Made by a program: the position numbers and the translations under genes. Shown here one piece after another: positions 58,101 to 60,000 of a stretch of DNA of 60,000 bases. Below the pieces are notes generated by a model. The model saw only the letters and a program-made list of their open reading frames with translations. It searched no databases and was not told the DNA's origin. The number at the start of each line of letters is the position of its first letter. Positions within the stretch are counted from its first letter, which is position 1. Source of the stretch: Tubiluchus corallicola (taxonomy: Eukaryota; Priapulida; Priapulimorpha; Priapulimorphida; Tubiluchidae); NCBI GenBank assembly GCA_030141605.1, contig JAQGDQ010000013.1, positions 884,447-944,446 of the forward strand, in the 5' to 3' direction.

Positions 58101-58869
58101 GTATTTGCTTTAAGCATTTCTATTAATTCATGTACTTTGTGATGTAAAAGCATCTGTTGTTTATCTTGCTTGGAACTGAAACTGAAGCTATTTTTGGCCG
58201 GGTCAGAGAAAATACTGGTACTGTAATTTACTTATCTTTGCAAACAGAGGAAACACTGACACTCTCAGTGAATAAGCCTTTTCACAGTTCCAATGATTGA
58301 TGATGATTGTGAAATAGTCAAATGTCAGTCTACCAGACAATGCATTTGTGTACACTTGATAATGCTTCGCAACCCATGCTATTGTAATAGCATCCGTTTT
58401 AACAGTTAGCTAGTACCTTACCTAGTTCATTTTTTCTTGTTGTCAAGCAAGATTCTACTAGTAAATCACTATACCCATAGACTAATGCATAATTAAGCAA
58501 AGTGTATGTAAAACAACTGAAGTTACTGAACTGATGTGGCAGATGGCTTTGCTTTATGCACACATCAGGTGACGGTTGTAGTTTAGATGCGTTGCTGCGG
58601 TAGACTTAACCTTTGACATACAGCAACTGCACAACGAAACTGTGAAAAGGTTATTATTAAAAGACAGTTCTTTAGTTTTGGAAGTGTGAGTATGAAGTTG
58701 CCATTTTATTTAGTTTAAAATGTGAAGAAAAAATTAAGTACTAGCTTGCATATTTAAATCTGTAACAGGAAGACATCTGTTTTCATGTCTCAATCACCAT
58801 TAAATAAAACATTGTTGGAAAAACTGCACTATTGTTTTTTTATTTTCAGATGGGGCTGTGCTACTCTGA
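6443..58869 (+). CDS. GABBR1: GABA-B receptor subunit 1, 20-exon gene model
   Basis: Joining exons 6443-6679, 25067-25201, 30825-30995, 32132-32233, 32815-32933, 33062-33206, 33952-34083, 35379-35492, 36705-36768, 38344-38436, 39268-39418, 39864-39996, 41247-41354, 49408-49530, 50619-50700, 53076-53203, 54465-54593, 55863-56000, 56857-57205 and 58850-58869 gives an open 890-residue protein. It has a signal peptide (about 1-21), a VFT ligand domain (about 27-445), seven TM helices (about 459-484, 500-517, 536-556, 577-596, 640-655, 672-692, 698-721), a cytoplasmic coiled coil (about 746-787) and a Ser/Thr-rich tail. Family knowledge: this plasma-membrane class C GPCR binds GABA and pairs with GABBR2, which activates Gi/o. 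The agonist-contact residues of the human subunit are conserved (W42, S107, S130, H147, Y227, E328, plus W255). C531 and C627 are placed to form the TM3-ECL2 disulfide. GABBR2 is unlikely, because it lacks this set of contacts. Exon order and phases are read from sequence; there is no transcript evidence. Confidence 0.95.
7483..7857. mobile_element. MITE-like element, family B copy 1
   Basis: Shares with 49897-50296 and 59311-59668 the edges with ctataggcta near the start, and attagcctag...tatagtcc/taatccgg...cctg near the end, plus internal text such as ttaGAGGGTccgtctaaggg. The two edges are imperfect inverted repeats. The middle of this copy has diverged or been replaced. Confidence 0.55.
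7858..10767. other. Intron 1 stretch without recognised gene
   Basis: Non-coding. At about 8814-8850 attcaattcaattttatttg and following bases look like the 3' end of a retroelement in reverse. Two short open frames near 9115-9440 overlap on opposite strands and have no recognisable content. Confidence 0.4.
10768..11373 (+). repeat. Interspersed repeat family A, copy 1 (diverged)
   Basis: Shares ordered blocks with the copies at 12262, 25598 and 51772: aaaaattcgtctggaaattt, aaatttaaact..cgatgaccg, ttaggcgcggccattt, gaaacaagtttagataacat, then tagttacacaagtctgccaa. An internal duplication or insertion near 11000-11110 lengthens it, and the last 250 bp are missing. Confidence 0.65.
11374..12261. 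other. Non-coding stretch between two family A copies
   Basis: No gene. At about 11948-12118 there is a degenerate tandem-like stretch of ggtactagtaa / gaaaattttggtactgg words. Confidence 0.35.
12262..12934 (+). repeat. Interspersed repeat family A, copy 2
   Basis: Near full-length copy, about 670 bp. It matches 25598-26260 from the cacttacatact block through acgtcatgtaat to ttcttgtccttta at the end. No terminal inverted repeats, poly(A) tail or reading frame are seen, so the element class is unknown. Confidence 0.8.
13461..13542. repeat. 20-bp minisatellite (tacatacttgtgtacatacc)
   Basis: About four copies of a 20-bp unit in tandem, alternating tacttgtg and tacctgtg. Confidence 0.8.
14358..14468. 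repeat. Tandem repeat with palindromic core
   Basis: A unit of about 44 bp occurs roughly 2.4 times: agcagaattcctcccgagga then agacgcacagctttt. Each unit holds a near-perfect hairpin, and the last copy reads attcctcacgaggaat, a perfect 7-bp stem. Confidence 0.7.
15886..15914. repeat. (TTA)n microsatellite
   Basis: About nine TTA units. Confidence 0.9.
20297..20503 (-). CDS. Unidentified small open frame with AATAAA after the stop
   Basis: A 68-residue minus-strand frame with a balanced composition unusual for this intron (for example [17 protein letters not shown]). The stop is followed at once by aataaa on the same strand. It matches no family I know. It could be a small gene nested antisense in intron 1, the last exon of something broken, or chance. 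Confidence 0.12.
   Translation of the reverse strand: MQPTHDDRVCLINCRLRSPINEKCAFYVGPGQGGNSGFRLIKIHDQSCAVGTKSVQDGVYIKNNILKK
21690..21870 (+). repeat. Repeat with TTTGACCTT...AACCCAAAA words, copy 1
   Basis: Contains tttgaccttctgaacccaaa followed by agcaatgggcaattcc, matching the stretch at 23335-23835 in the same orientation. Confidence 0.5.
22917..23008. repeat. (ATT)n microsatellite, about 30 units
   Basis: A long uninterrupted ATT/TTA run. Confidence 0.97.
23335..23835 (+). repeat. Repeat with TGACCTTGA-type subrepeats
   Basis: Successive diverged units of about 120 bp carry ttgtgaccttgattttt, cttttgaacccaaa and cctattcctagcccaaattt-type text. They end in agacagacaaatacacac. Similar gaccttgacctttgacc repeats with a gacagaca tail are widespread in marine invertebrate genomes. 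Two overlapping minus-strand open frames across it are repeat artefacts. Confidence 0.65.
24840..25002 (-). mobile_element. tRNA-derived SINE
   Basis: On the minus strand the head reads agatggcttagtggtaacgg. Box A (TGGCTTAGTGG) lies at 24986-24976 and box B (AGTTCGATAC) at 24943-24934. The spacing and a Glu-like anticodon arm fit RNA polymerase III promoters of SINEs. The body continues with accaaagactttaaaatggt, text I associate with invertebrate tRNA-SINEs. It ends only about 65 bp before the exon 2 acceptor. The acceptor-stem ends do not pair, so it is not a functional tRNA gene. Confidence 0.7.
25067..25201 (+). CDS. GABBR1: GABBR1 exon 2: VFT lobe 1
   Basis: Encodes residues 80-124. Acceptor ttttattttag, donor GTG|gtatgt, phase 0 on both sides. 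It carries [20 protein letters not shown], the most diagnostic block of the family. S107, directly after the conserved Cys, matches the Ser that holds the GABA carboxylate in human GABBR1. The neighbouring position is Pro instead of the human Ser; Drosophila also varies there. Confidence 0.96.
25598..26260 (+). repeat. Interspersed repeat family A, copy 3
   Basis: Full-length copy beginning cctccacttacacagagctt and ending cccttttcttgtccttta. Closest to the copy at 12262-12934. It carries the same TGACGTCA octamer (26088-26095). Confidence 0.8.
26261..27401. other. Intron 2 stretch without recognised features
   Basis: AT-rich, no open frame or repeat of note. Confidence 0.4.
27402..27861. repeat. 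27-bp minisatellite in intron 2
   Basis: About 17 copies of agattcaaagtatgtagaga plus actcagc, with variants (catag for aaag, acacagc for actcagc). Because 27 is divisible by three, it creates open frames up to 128 codons on the minus strand and 65 on the plus strand; these are artefacts. Confidence 0.97.
27862..30824. other. Rest of intron 2
   Basis: Non-coding. It includes an aaataaataaac-type low-complexity stretch (28145-28215) and a duplicated block described separately (29635). The final 400 bp hold two antisense open frames partly overlapping exon 3, which are shadows. Confidence 0.4.
29635..29818. repeat. 65-bp direct duplication, period about 119 bp
   Basis: aatttaatgattttagtaac followed by tactgtacca and catcgctgcg occurs at 29638-29695 and again at 29757-29814 with a few changes. 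Confidence 0.8.
30825..30995 (+). CDS. GABBR1: GABBR1 exon 3: VFT lobe 1 and hinge
   Basis: Encodes residues 125-181. Acceptor ttgtttgcag, donor ACT|gtatgt, phase 0. It begins [20 protein letters not shown] and continues [13 protein letters not shown], almost identical to vertebrate and insect sequences. S130 and H147 match ligand-contact residues of human GABBR1, with the same spacing (23 and 17 residues). Confidence 0.97.
31030..31096. repeat. (AC)n microsatellite
   Basis: About 33 AC units, 35 bp after the exon 3 donor. Antisense it creates a Cys-Val open frame that is an artefact. Confidence 0.98.
31221..31260. repeat. Interrupted (TA)n microsatellite
   Basis: Two TA runs separated by gcgtg. 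Confidence 0.9.
32132..32233 (+). CDS. GABBR1: GABBR1 exon 4: VFT domain
   Basis: Encodes residues 182-215. Acceptor ttctgttgtag, donor CGG|gtaggt, phase 0. It holds [16 protein letters not shown], matching the Drosophila subunit almost residue for residue and the human subunit in pattern. This is the linker into lobe 2 of the flytrap. Confidence 0.95.
32815..32933 (+). CDS. GABBR1: GABBR1 exon 5: VFT lobe 2
   Basis: Encodes residues 216-254 and two bases of W255. Acceptor gacgtttttag, donor TG|gtaagc, phase 2. The sequence [20 protein letters not shown] includes Y227, the lobe-2 Tyr that contacts agonist in human GABBR1. [10 protein letters not shown] follows. Confidence 0.96.
33062..33206 (+). 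CDS. GABBR1: GABBR1 exon 6: VFT lobe 2
   Basis: Completes W255 and encodes residues 256-303. Acceptor cattttttcag, donor ATG|gtaaga. Intron 5, only 128 bp, splits the W255 codon; W255 matches human W278, which lines the ligand pocket. YADNWY, INCTID and [11 protein letters not shown] are conserved family blocks. Confidence 0.96.
33328..33820. mobile_element. MITE with CAGGGTTCCCACAG ends, family C copy 1
   Basis: It starts cggggctcccacag and ends ctgtgggaaccctg, so the termini are inverted repeats. The interior is made of tcatggaaaa / cagggaaaat words. CAGGG termini are typical of hAT-superfamily elements. No clear 8-bp target duplication is seen. The 60-codon frame at 33736 is within it and not a gene. 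It lies in intron 6. Confidence 0.7.
33952..34083 (+). CDS. GABBR1: GABBR1 exon 7: VFT lobe 2, ends at a GC donor
   Basis: Encodes residues 304-347. Acceptor ctcattacag. It contains [21 protein letters not shown]328 matches the Glu that binds the GABA amine in human GABBR1. The best donor is CAG|gcaagt, a textbook GC-AG donor, phase 0. A weaker GT donor 6 bases later (AGT|gtaaaa) would add Ala-Ser and keep the frame. Confidence 0.93.
34084..34089 (+). other. GC splice donor with a GT donor 6 bases later (intron 7)
   Basis: CAG|GCAAGT is the only well-matched donor in frame. AGT|GTAAAA, 6 bases later, is also in phase 0. Use of the second site would add two residues in a variable loop of the VFT domain. 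Confidence 0.65.
34640..35110 (+). repeat. Interspersed repeat family I, copy 1
   Basis: Matches the reverse complement of 52445-52905. Shared text includes aactacagcaccccctattt-like sequence, taatccttaagcttaatgtc, a hairpin gtgc..gcacttta..cagttcc, and gaagctgcaccccca. The 61-codon frame at 34748 falls inside it. A (GA)n run at 34959-34977 is unique to this copy. Confidence 0.75.
34959..34977. repeat. (GA)n microsatellite
   Basis: Nine to ten GA units. Confidence 0.9.
35379..35492 (+). CDS. GABBR1: GABBR1 exon 8: VFT domain
   Basis: Encodes residues 348-385. Acceptor tcatttgcag, donor TCT|gtgagt, phase 0. The first half is the variable loop that differs in every species. The second half ([21 protein letters not shown] then SGVS) matches the conserved helix before the SGVSG turn. 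Confidence 0.92.
35566..35665. repeat. Exact 50-bp tandem duplication in intron 8
   Basis: agatggttaacaggaccata through gtaatcc occurs twice head to tail with no difference visible. It starts 73 bp after the exon 8 donor, and its perfection suggests a recent event. Confidence 0.95.
36001..36345 (-). mobile_element. MITE-like element family H, inverted copy
   Basis: Reverse orientation relative to the copies at 54822 and 58277. Shared text: gttgctgtaggtcaaaggtt, taattatgcattagtctgtg, ggctgcgtggcattg, and ctggaactgtgaaacgg at its end. It lies in intron 8. Confidence 0.7.
36705..36768 (+). CDS. GABBR1: GABBR1 exon 9: VFT domain
   Basis: Encodes residues 386-406 plus the first base of N407. Acceptor gcttacag, donor A|gtaagt, phase 1. 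[20 protein letters not shown] closely matches the insect subunit (GVVAFSSQGDRIALTQIEQM). Confidence 0.94.
37197..37350 (-). mobile_element. Probable LINE 3' fragment
   Basis: atagacatagacatagaaca followed by tttattttctcc, then ggcagggtaggaccataggt, resembles the reversed 3' ends of invertebrate CR1-like LINEs. No protein-coding remnant is present. It lies in intron 9, and the rest of this intron shows nothing recognisable. Confidence 0.4.
38344..38436 (+). CDS. GABBR1: GABBR1 exon 10: end of VFT domain
   Basis: Encodes the rest of N407 to residue 437 and the first base of G438. Acceptor actattttcag, donor G|gtaaat, phase 1. YRKIAFFD and the Trp before the GGKPPPDRT linker fit the family. 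A 32-bp minisatellite starts 74 bp after its donor. Confidence 0.92.
38511..39160. repeat. 32-bp minisatellite in intron 10
   Basis: About 20 copies of caaactttcaacattcatac plus acatcagccatc, with small variants. It fills most of the intron between exons 10 and 11. Open frames of up to 119 codons across it are artefacts of near-stop-free units. Confidence 0.97.
39268..39418 (+). CDS. GABBR1: GABBR1 exon 11: linker and TM1
   Basis: Encodes the rest of G438 to residue 487 and two bases of K488. Acceptor tttctttacag, donor AA|gtaaga. [11 protein letters not shown] is the conserved stretch linking VFT to membrane; GABA-B subunits lack the Cys-rich domain of other class C receptors, as here. TM1 spans about 459-484. 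Confidence 0.95.
39864..39996 (+). CDS. GABBR1: GABBR1 exon 12: ICL1, TM2 and ECL1
   Basis: Encodes the end of K488 and residues 489-532. Acceptor gatatttgtag, donor CAT|gtaagt. [16 protein letters not shown] begins TM2 (about 500-517), followed by LLGFDDR and an extracellular loop. C531 (QICH) is the conserved Cys at the top of TM3. Confidence 0.95.
40021..40427. mobile_element. MITE with CAGGGTTCCCACAG ends, family C copy 2
   Basis: It starts cagggttcccacagaatttt and ends catgggaaccctg. It is the reverse-oriented relative of the 33328-33820 element and shares the text around tccaaaaat and taagcagaaatt. It begins 24 bp after the exon 12 donor. Confidence 0.75.
41247..41354 (+). CDS. GABBR1: GABBR1 exon 13: TM3 and ICL2
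   Basis: Encodes residues 533-568. Acceptor cgacgtag, donor AAG|gtaaac, phase 0. [20 protein letters not shown] and WTVHRL are TM3 and the start of ICL2. The acceptor tract is weak in pyrimidines. A 92-bp minisatellite starts 38 bp after the donor. Confidence 0.95.
41393..43039. repeat. 92-bp minisatellite with 184-bp higher-order period, intron 13
   Basis: About 18 head-to-tail copies of a 92-bp unit (acattttactaaaacattgt ... aaacaatatgg). From about 41481 to 42216 the units alternate strictly between an acatgg/gttatgc form and an acgtgg/gttgtgc form. This makes four near-identical 184-bp dimers. Many units carry gacagcctcgctgtc, a perfect 5-bp-stem hairpin. The 102-codon minus-strand frame at 42535-42843 is an artefact. 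Confidence 0.97.
43040..44547. other. Intron 13 stretch without recognised features
   Basis: No gene or clear repeat. A GC-richer patch near 43870-43930 has no identifiable content. Confidence 0.4.
44552..45078. mobile_element. piggyBac-like MITE flanked by TTAA
   Basis: It starts aggaaaaccggacgattgt and ends acaatcatccggttttcct, an inverted repeat of 19 bases with one mismatch. Both ends are directly flanked by TTAA (44548-44551 and 45079-45082), the target duplication of piggyBac-type transposons. At 527 bp and without a reading frame, it is non-autonomous. Confidence 0.8.
45083..46195. other. Intron 13 stretch between two MITEs
   Basis: No gene recognised. Around 45525-45560 there is a short inverted repeat (gcataaacttct ... 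agaagtttatgc). Confidence 0.4.
46196..47799. mobile_element. TIR element with an internal 47-bp satellite array
   Basis: The left end (taaaaatgacggccagcacc, continuing to about 46300) and the right end (reverse complement taaaaatgacaaccggcacc, from 47799 back to about 47700) are inverted repeats of roughly 100 bp. Shared landmarks are aaaagacatgg, ttttatt, tttcgac and catgtc/cttgtc. Ends with TA on both sides suggest insertion at TA. The core is the tandem array listed at 46293. No transposase is present. Confidence 0.8.
46293..47718. repeat. 47-bp minisatellite, about 30 copies
   Basis: Unit: gatataatccaacactactt then ggttatatcatgacatcatacttatca, with c/g and c/t variants. Each unit can fold, because gatataatccaa is nearly the reverse complement of ttggttatatc, separated by six bases. 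One unit near 47527-47545 is rearranged. Confidence 0.97.
47800..49407. other. End of intron 13 before exon 14
   Basis: No gene or repeat recognised. The 61-codon minus-strand frame at 48912-49097 has no recognisable content. Confidence 0.4.
49408..49530 (+). CDS. GABBR1: GABBR1 exon 14: TM4
   Basis: Encodes residues 569-609. Acceptor aattttatttcag, donor CAG|gtaaga, phase 0. GGWNLY matches EPWKLY of other subunits. A strongly hydrophobic TM4 (577-596) follows, then [10 protein letters not shown]. The junction with exon 13 is one residue shorter than in Drosophila, so no exon needs to be missing in the 8-kb intron between them. A 42-bp minisatellite begins about 65 bp after the donor. Confidence 0.94.
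49595..49887. repeat. 42-bp minisatellite in intron 14
   Basis: About seven copies of aaattcactttcaatgggac then agttccagtgagaaagcagaac, with the fifth copy shortened. As 42 is divisible by three, it yields long artefact frames, including one of 159 codons that runs out of frame over exon 14. Confidence 0.97.
49897..50296. mobile_element. MITE-like element, family B copy 2
   Basis: It starts cagggccaggttatcctata and ends ttatagtccagccctg, so the ends are an imperfect inverted repeat opening with CAGGGC, as in hAT-type elements. The interior matches 59311-59668 closely (attgacaaacaaaagatagt). Flanks actatggt and cttttggt agree at five of eight bases, weakly suggesting an 8-bp target duplication. 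Confidence 0.7.
50619..50700 (+). CDS. GABBR1: GABBR1 exon 15: ECL2
   Basis: Encodes residues 610-636 and the first base of G637. Acceptor cattatatag, donor G|gtaagt, phase 1. [16 protein letters not shown] has C627, the disulfide partner of C531. An Asp-rich stretch (SDDD) comes before it. Confidence 0.94.
50718..50840. repeat. 60-bp tandem duplication in intron 15
   Basis: atcatagaagcagtaaaaag ... aaattcaag is followed by a diverged second copy starting at 50778. It starts 17 bp after the exon 15 donor. Confidence 0.85.
50841..51771. other. Intron 15 stretch with a diverged internal duplication
   Basis: gacgccttggaaagaggggg (50841) and gatgccctggaaagagggac (51319) begin two similar blocks of about 80 bp. 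No gene is seen. Confidence 0.45.
51772..52409 (-). repeat. Interspersed repeat family A, copy 4 (inverted)
   Basis: Reverse complement of the copies at 12262 and 25598, running from the ttcttgtcct end at 51772 to the cctccacttac start at about 52393. It is adjacent to the inverted family I repeat at 52445. Confidence 0.8.
52445..52905 (-). repeat. Interspersed repeat family I, copy 2 (inverted)
   Basis: Reverse complement of 34640-35110. The 78-codon minus-strand frame at 52549-52785 lies inside and shares HYIILKLNV / HYVILKLNV with the frame in copy 1. It may be a trace of an element protein or simply the shared DNA. Confidence 0.75.
53076..53203 (+). CDS. GABBR1: GABBR1 exon 16: TM5, ICL3 and start of TM6
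   Basis: Completes G637 and encodes residues 638-679. Acceptor gttaattacag, donor GTC|gtaagc, phase 0. [20 protein letters not shown] is TM5 and its cytoplasmic end. [17 protein letters not shown] is the highly conserved third loop and TM6 start. Confidence 0.97.
53390..53495. repeat. Diverged tandem duplication in intron 16
   Basis: gtagtcaggttctaaagtta (53401) and gtagccaggttctaaagtta (53460), each followed by gaatggagccgt-type text, form two copies about 59 bp apart. Confidence 0.75.
54465..54593 (+). CDS. GABBR1: GABBR1 exon 17: TM6 and TM7
   Basis: Encodes residues 680-722. Acceptor tttacgtag, donor AAG|gtacta, phase 0. [13 protein letters not shown] finishes TM6. [19 protein letters not shown] starts TM7, which ends IFVPK. 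Donor positions +4 to +6 (cta) are non-consensus, so splicing here may be weak. Confidence 0.96.
54822..55160 (+). mobile_element. MITE-like element family H, copy 2
   Basis: It starts accttctcacagttccagtg and runs through gcatttgtgtgcacttgaca, actaatgcatacttaagtaa and aacctttgacctacagcaac. Its right end lacks the inverted repeat kept in the copy at 58277. It lies in intron 17. Confidence 0.75.
55863..56000 (+). CDS. GABBR1: GABBR1 exon 18: juxtamembrane tail and coiled coil
   Basis: Encodes residues 723-768. Acceptor gctaatttcag, donor GAG|gtaaac, phase 0. [20 protein letters not shown] resembles the coiled coil of Drosophila (SKEDEERYQKLVTENEELQ) and human GABBR1. In mammals this helix pairs with that of GABBR2 and masks the ER-retention signal. 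Confidence 0.94.
56001..56856. other. Intron 18
   Basis: No repeat family or gene recognised in this 856-bp intron. Confidence 0.4.
56857..57205 (+). CDS. GABBR1: GABBR1 exon 19: end of coiled coil and cytoplasmic tail
   Basis: Encodes residues 769-884 and the first base of 885. Acceptor catttttctag. [19 protein letters not shown] closes the coiled coil and carries R783-S-R785, at the place of the mammalian RSRR retention signal. The rest is low-complexity Thr/Pro and acidic sequence with a DSGVHS motif at residues 864-869. The chosen end is TTCAG|gtaata. Without splicing here the frame runs on to a stop at 57391-57393 and adds a 62-residue tail derived from a LINE. Confidence 0.82.
57142..57159 (+). 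other. DSGVHS phosphodegron-like motif in the receptor tail
   Basis: These codons give Asp-Ser-Gly-Val-His-Ser (residues 864-869). This fits the DSGxxS motif which, when doubly phosphorylated, is bound by the F-box protein beta-TrCP (beta-catenin has DSGIHS). Whether it works here is inference. Confidence 0.5.
57206..57660 (+). mobile_element. 3' end of a non-LTR retrotransposon (LINE) next to exon 19
   Basis: Directly after the exon 19 donor the frame reads [16 protein letters not shown] and [13 protein letters not shown]. These are hallmarks of the C-terminal end of CR1/L2-like LINE reverse transcriptases (HNYNTR ... RKFSI..GP). After YNDP the LINE frame continues one base shifted ([20 protein letters not shown] then stop at about 57430), so the copy is broken by a frameshift. 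It is 5'-truncated. The 3' part holds no gene and ends near an AATAAA at 57655-57660 in an AT-rich tail. Confidence 0.75.
57655..57660 (+). terminator. Candidate polyadenylation signal (AATAAA) from the LINE
   Basis: An AATAAA hexamer lies 260 bp after the stop of the read-through version of exon 19. It could end a short mRNA that skips splicing to exon 20. Only the hexamer is seen. Confidence 0.3.
58277..58650 (+). mobile_element. MITE-like element family H, copy 3, with inverted ends
   Basis: It starts ccttttcacagttcc and ends gaaactgtgaaaagg. These 15-bp inverted ends define a 374-bp element. The interior matches 54822-55160. It lies in intron 19, 200 bp before the exon 20 acceptor. Confidence 0.8.
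58850..58869 (+). CDS. GABBR1: GABBR1 exon 20: last residues and stop
   Basis: Acceptor tttttttattttcag ends at 58849, with an excellent pyrimidine tract. Joined to the phase-1 end of exon 19 it reads Asp-Gly-Ala-Val-Leu-Leu-stop. Human GABBR1 ends with a similar Asp-Gly...Leu-Leu pattern, which supports this as the ancestral terminal exon. The segment is very short, so this is an inference needing transcript support. No close canonical polyadenylation signal was found; the first AATAAA downstream is at 59444-59449, inside a repeat. Confidence 0.6.
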
Positions 58870-59310
58870 GAGACATCAAGTCACACCAATTTGCCATGAG
58901 GTCAGAGAGACAAGCATGGCATGCTGGTGACATGAGAATGGTGCTATTTTTCCAGAAAAATCTTGCAAAAAACATGTAAATATGGTATAAATATGGTAGA
59001 GTCGATTTCACAGCACTGTCAGTATTTTGCCAAATGTCATTAGATACATAAATACGTTTGTATTTTCACAATGTAAATATATGAGTCATTGTTGAGCTTA
59101 ATAGTATTTTAGTTAATGTTGTGATATCAAATGTATATTAATGCACTGTCAGGTGTAGATTTTTTTATTTGTACAGAAATGTTTTACTTGTTTGTTTATA
59201 TGTAACATTATTAATATTAGTATGTTCTTCATTCAGTGATTCACTCTATGTTATGTTTTGTTGCAAAATAAGTCTGCTTCATATCTCAGTGCAGTTTTTC
59301 AATAGACTTG
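58870..59310 (+). other. Probable GABBR1 3' UTR
   Basis: Follows the exon 20 stop. AT-rich, with no competing gene. The 64-codon frame across 58785-58979 uses a different frame through the acceptor and is not supported. Confidence 0.4.
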
Positions 59311-59668
59311 TGCTATAGGCTAATGAAGGCTGCAGCCTGGAACCATTCAAGCTTGGGGGGGGGGGGCTCAAGCTTTGGTAACATTTGATAAAAAATCTAT
59401 CTTTCACTACGGTTGCGTAGAAATACATGCTAATTTGATTTGCAATAAATAGTGGTATTTCTTAAAAGAATATTTTGATTGACAAACAAAAGATAGCTAT
59501 TTTATCTTGTTTAAAGAATTTGTGATAAGTTTACTTTAAGCTGTGTAGATGTCACTAAAATATATCATGAGTAAAAAATATTCAAGAAGAATGCAGGCGA
59601 GTTAGAGGGTGTGGCTCCGTCTGAGGGGACCCCATACTTATATTAGCCTAGAGACCCCTGACTATAAG
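59311..59668. mobile_element. MITE-like element, family B copy 3
   Basis: Matches 49897-50296 through ctttggtaacattt, tgcaataaatag, attgacaaacaaaagatagc and gtcactaaaatata. It ends attagcctagagacccctga. A G11 run at about 59357-59367 is unique to this copy. Confidence 0.7.
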
Positions 59669-60000
59669 TTAAATGTAAAATGCAAATCAGTGCAGGACAG
59701 GCAATATAATTTCAGTTTTAAGGTTTCAGGAGAAAAGTGCCAGATTATTTTTAAAATGAGACGAATTTAGCCAATCAAAGTTAGCTAATGATTATACTTG
59801 TCTTATATATAGCAGGCACATAAACGTTCAATGAATTTGTGAACATTCAACTTAGTGATGGGTGATTAATAGATTAATTGAACTAATTGAGATTACAACC
59901 ACGTATAAATTGATATAATCGAAGATTGAACAGTAATTCAGTTAATCCATAGTAAAATATAGGTGTTATCTACTGACTACAAGACAGTGTTTTAGCACAA
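59669..60000. other. Window edge, no gene
   Basis: At about 59856 gtgatgggtgattaatagat followed by taattgaactaattga resembles a terminal segment of a DNA transposon, but its partner end would lie outside the window. Confidence 0.3.

Noticed and set aside
58785-58979. 64-codon frame around the last acceptor
   Set aside because: It starts inside the intron and reads the terminal exon in another frame; no similarity to the receptor.

Overview
The window is eukaryotic: a single large split gene on the + strand occupies about 52 of the 60 kb. The sequence is AT-rich and crowded with short inverted-repeat elements, minisatellites, microsatellites, a tRNA-derived SINE and LINE remnants. The gene encodes a metabotropic GABA receptor subunit 1 (GABBR1 / GABA-B-R1, class C GPCR). 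Long AT-rich introns, repeated TGACGTCA palindromes and this repeat mix suggest a marine invertebrate. The encoded protein is about as close to insect GABA-B-R1 as to vertebrate GABBR1. An ascidian or a lophotrochozoan would both fit, and the sequence alone does not settle which.

Layout. Positions 1-6200 are upstream non-coding DNA with a 2.6-kb inverted-repeat-bounded segment (520-3118) and a foldback-like element built of short subrepeats (4055-5016). Exon 1 (6443-6679) encodes the signal peptide and start of the Venus-flytrap (VFT) domain. An 18.4-kb intron follows. Exons 2-11 (25067-39418) encode the rest of the VFT domain and the first transmembrane (TM) helix. Exons 12-17 (39864-54593) encode TM2-TM7. 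Exons 18-19 (55863-57205) encode the cytoplasmic coiled coil and tail, and a tiny exon 20 (58850-58869) supplies the last residues. All 20 exons join in frame with AG acceptors and GT donors, except intron 7, whose best donor is GC. The model gives 890 residues, close to the usual length for this subunit (about 840-960).

Function. GABBR1 binds GABA in its extracellular VFT domain and normally works as an obligate heterodimer with GABBR2, which couples to Gi/o. Six residues known to contact agonist in human GABBR1 are all present (W42, S107, S130, H147, Y227, E328), as is the conserved Trp at the exon 5/6 junction. No second protein-coding gene is convincingly supported.

Most notable observations: (1) a LINE reverse-transcriptase 3' end lies exactly at the donor of the penultimate exon, so read-through would give the receptor a retrotransposon-derived C-terminus; (2) five tandem arrays or duplications start within about 75 bp downstream of a splice donor; (3) a 1.6-kb terminal-inverted-repeat element has a core of about 30 copies of a hairpin-forming 47-bp repeat; (4) an alternating 92/184-bp higher-order minisatellite; (5) a DSGxxS phosphodegron-like motif in the receptor tail.
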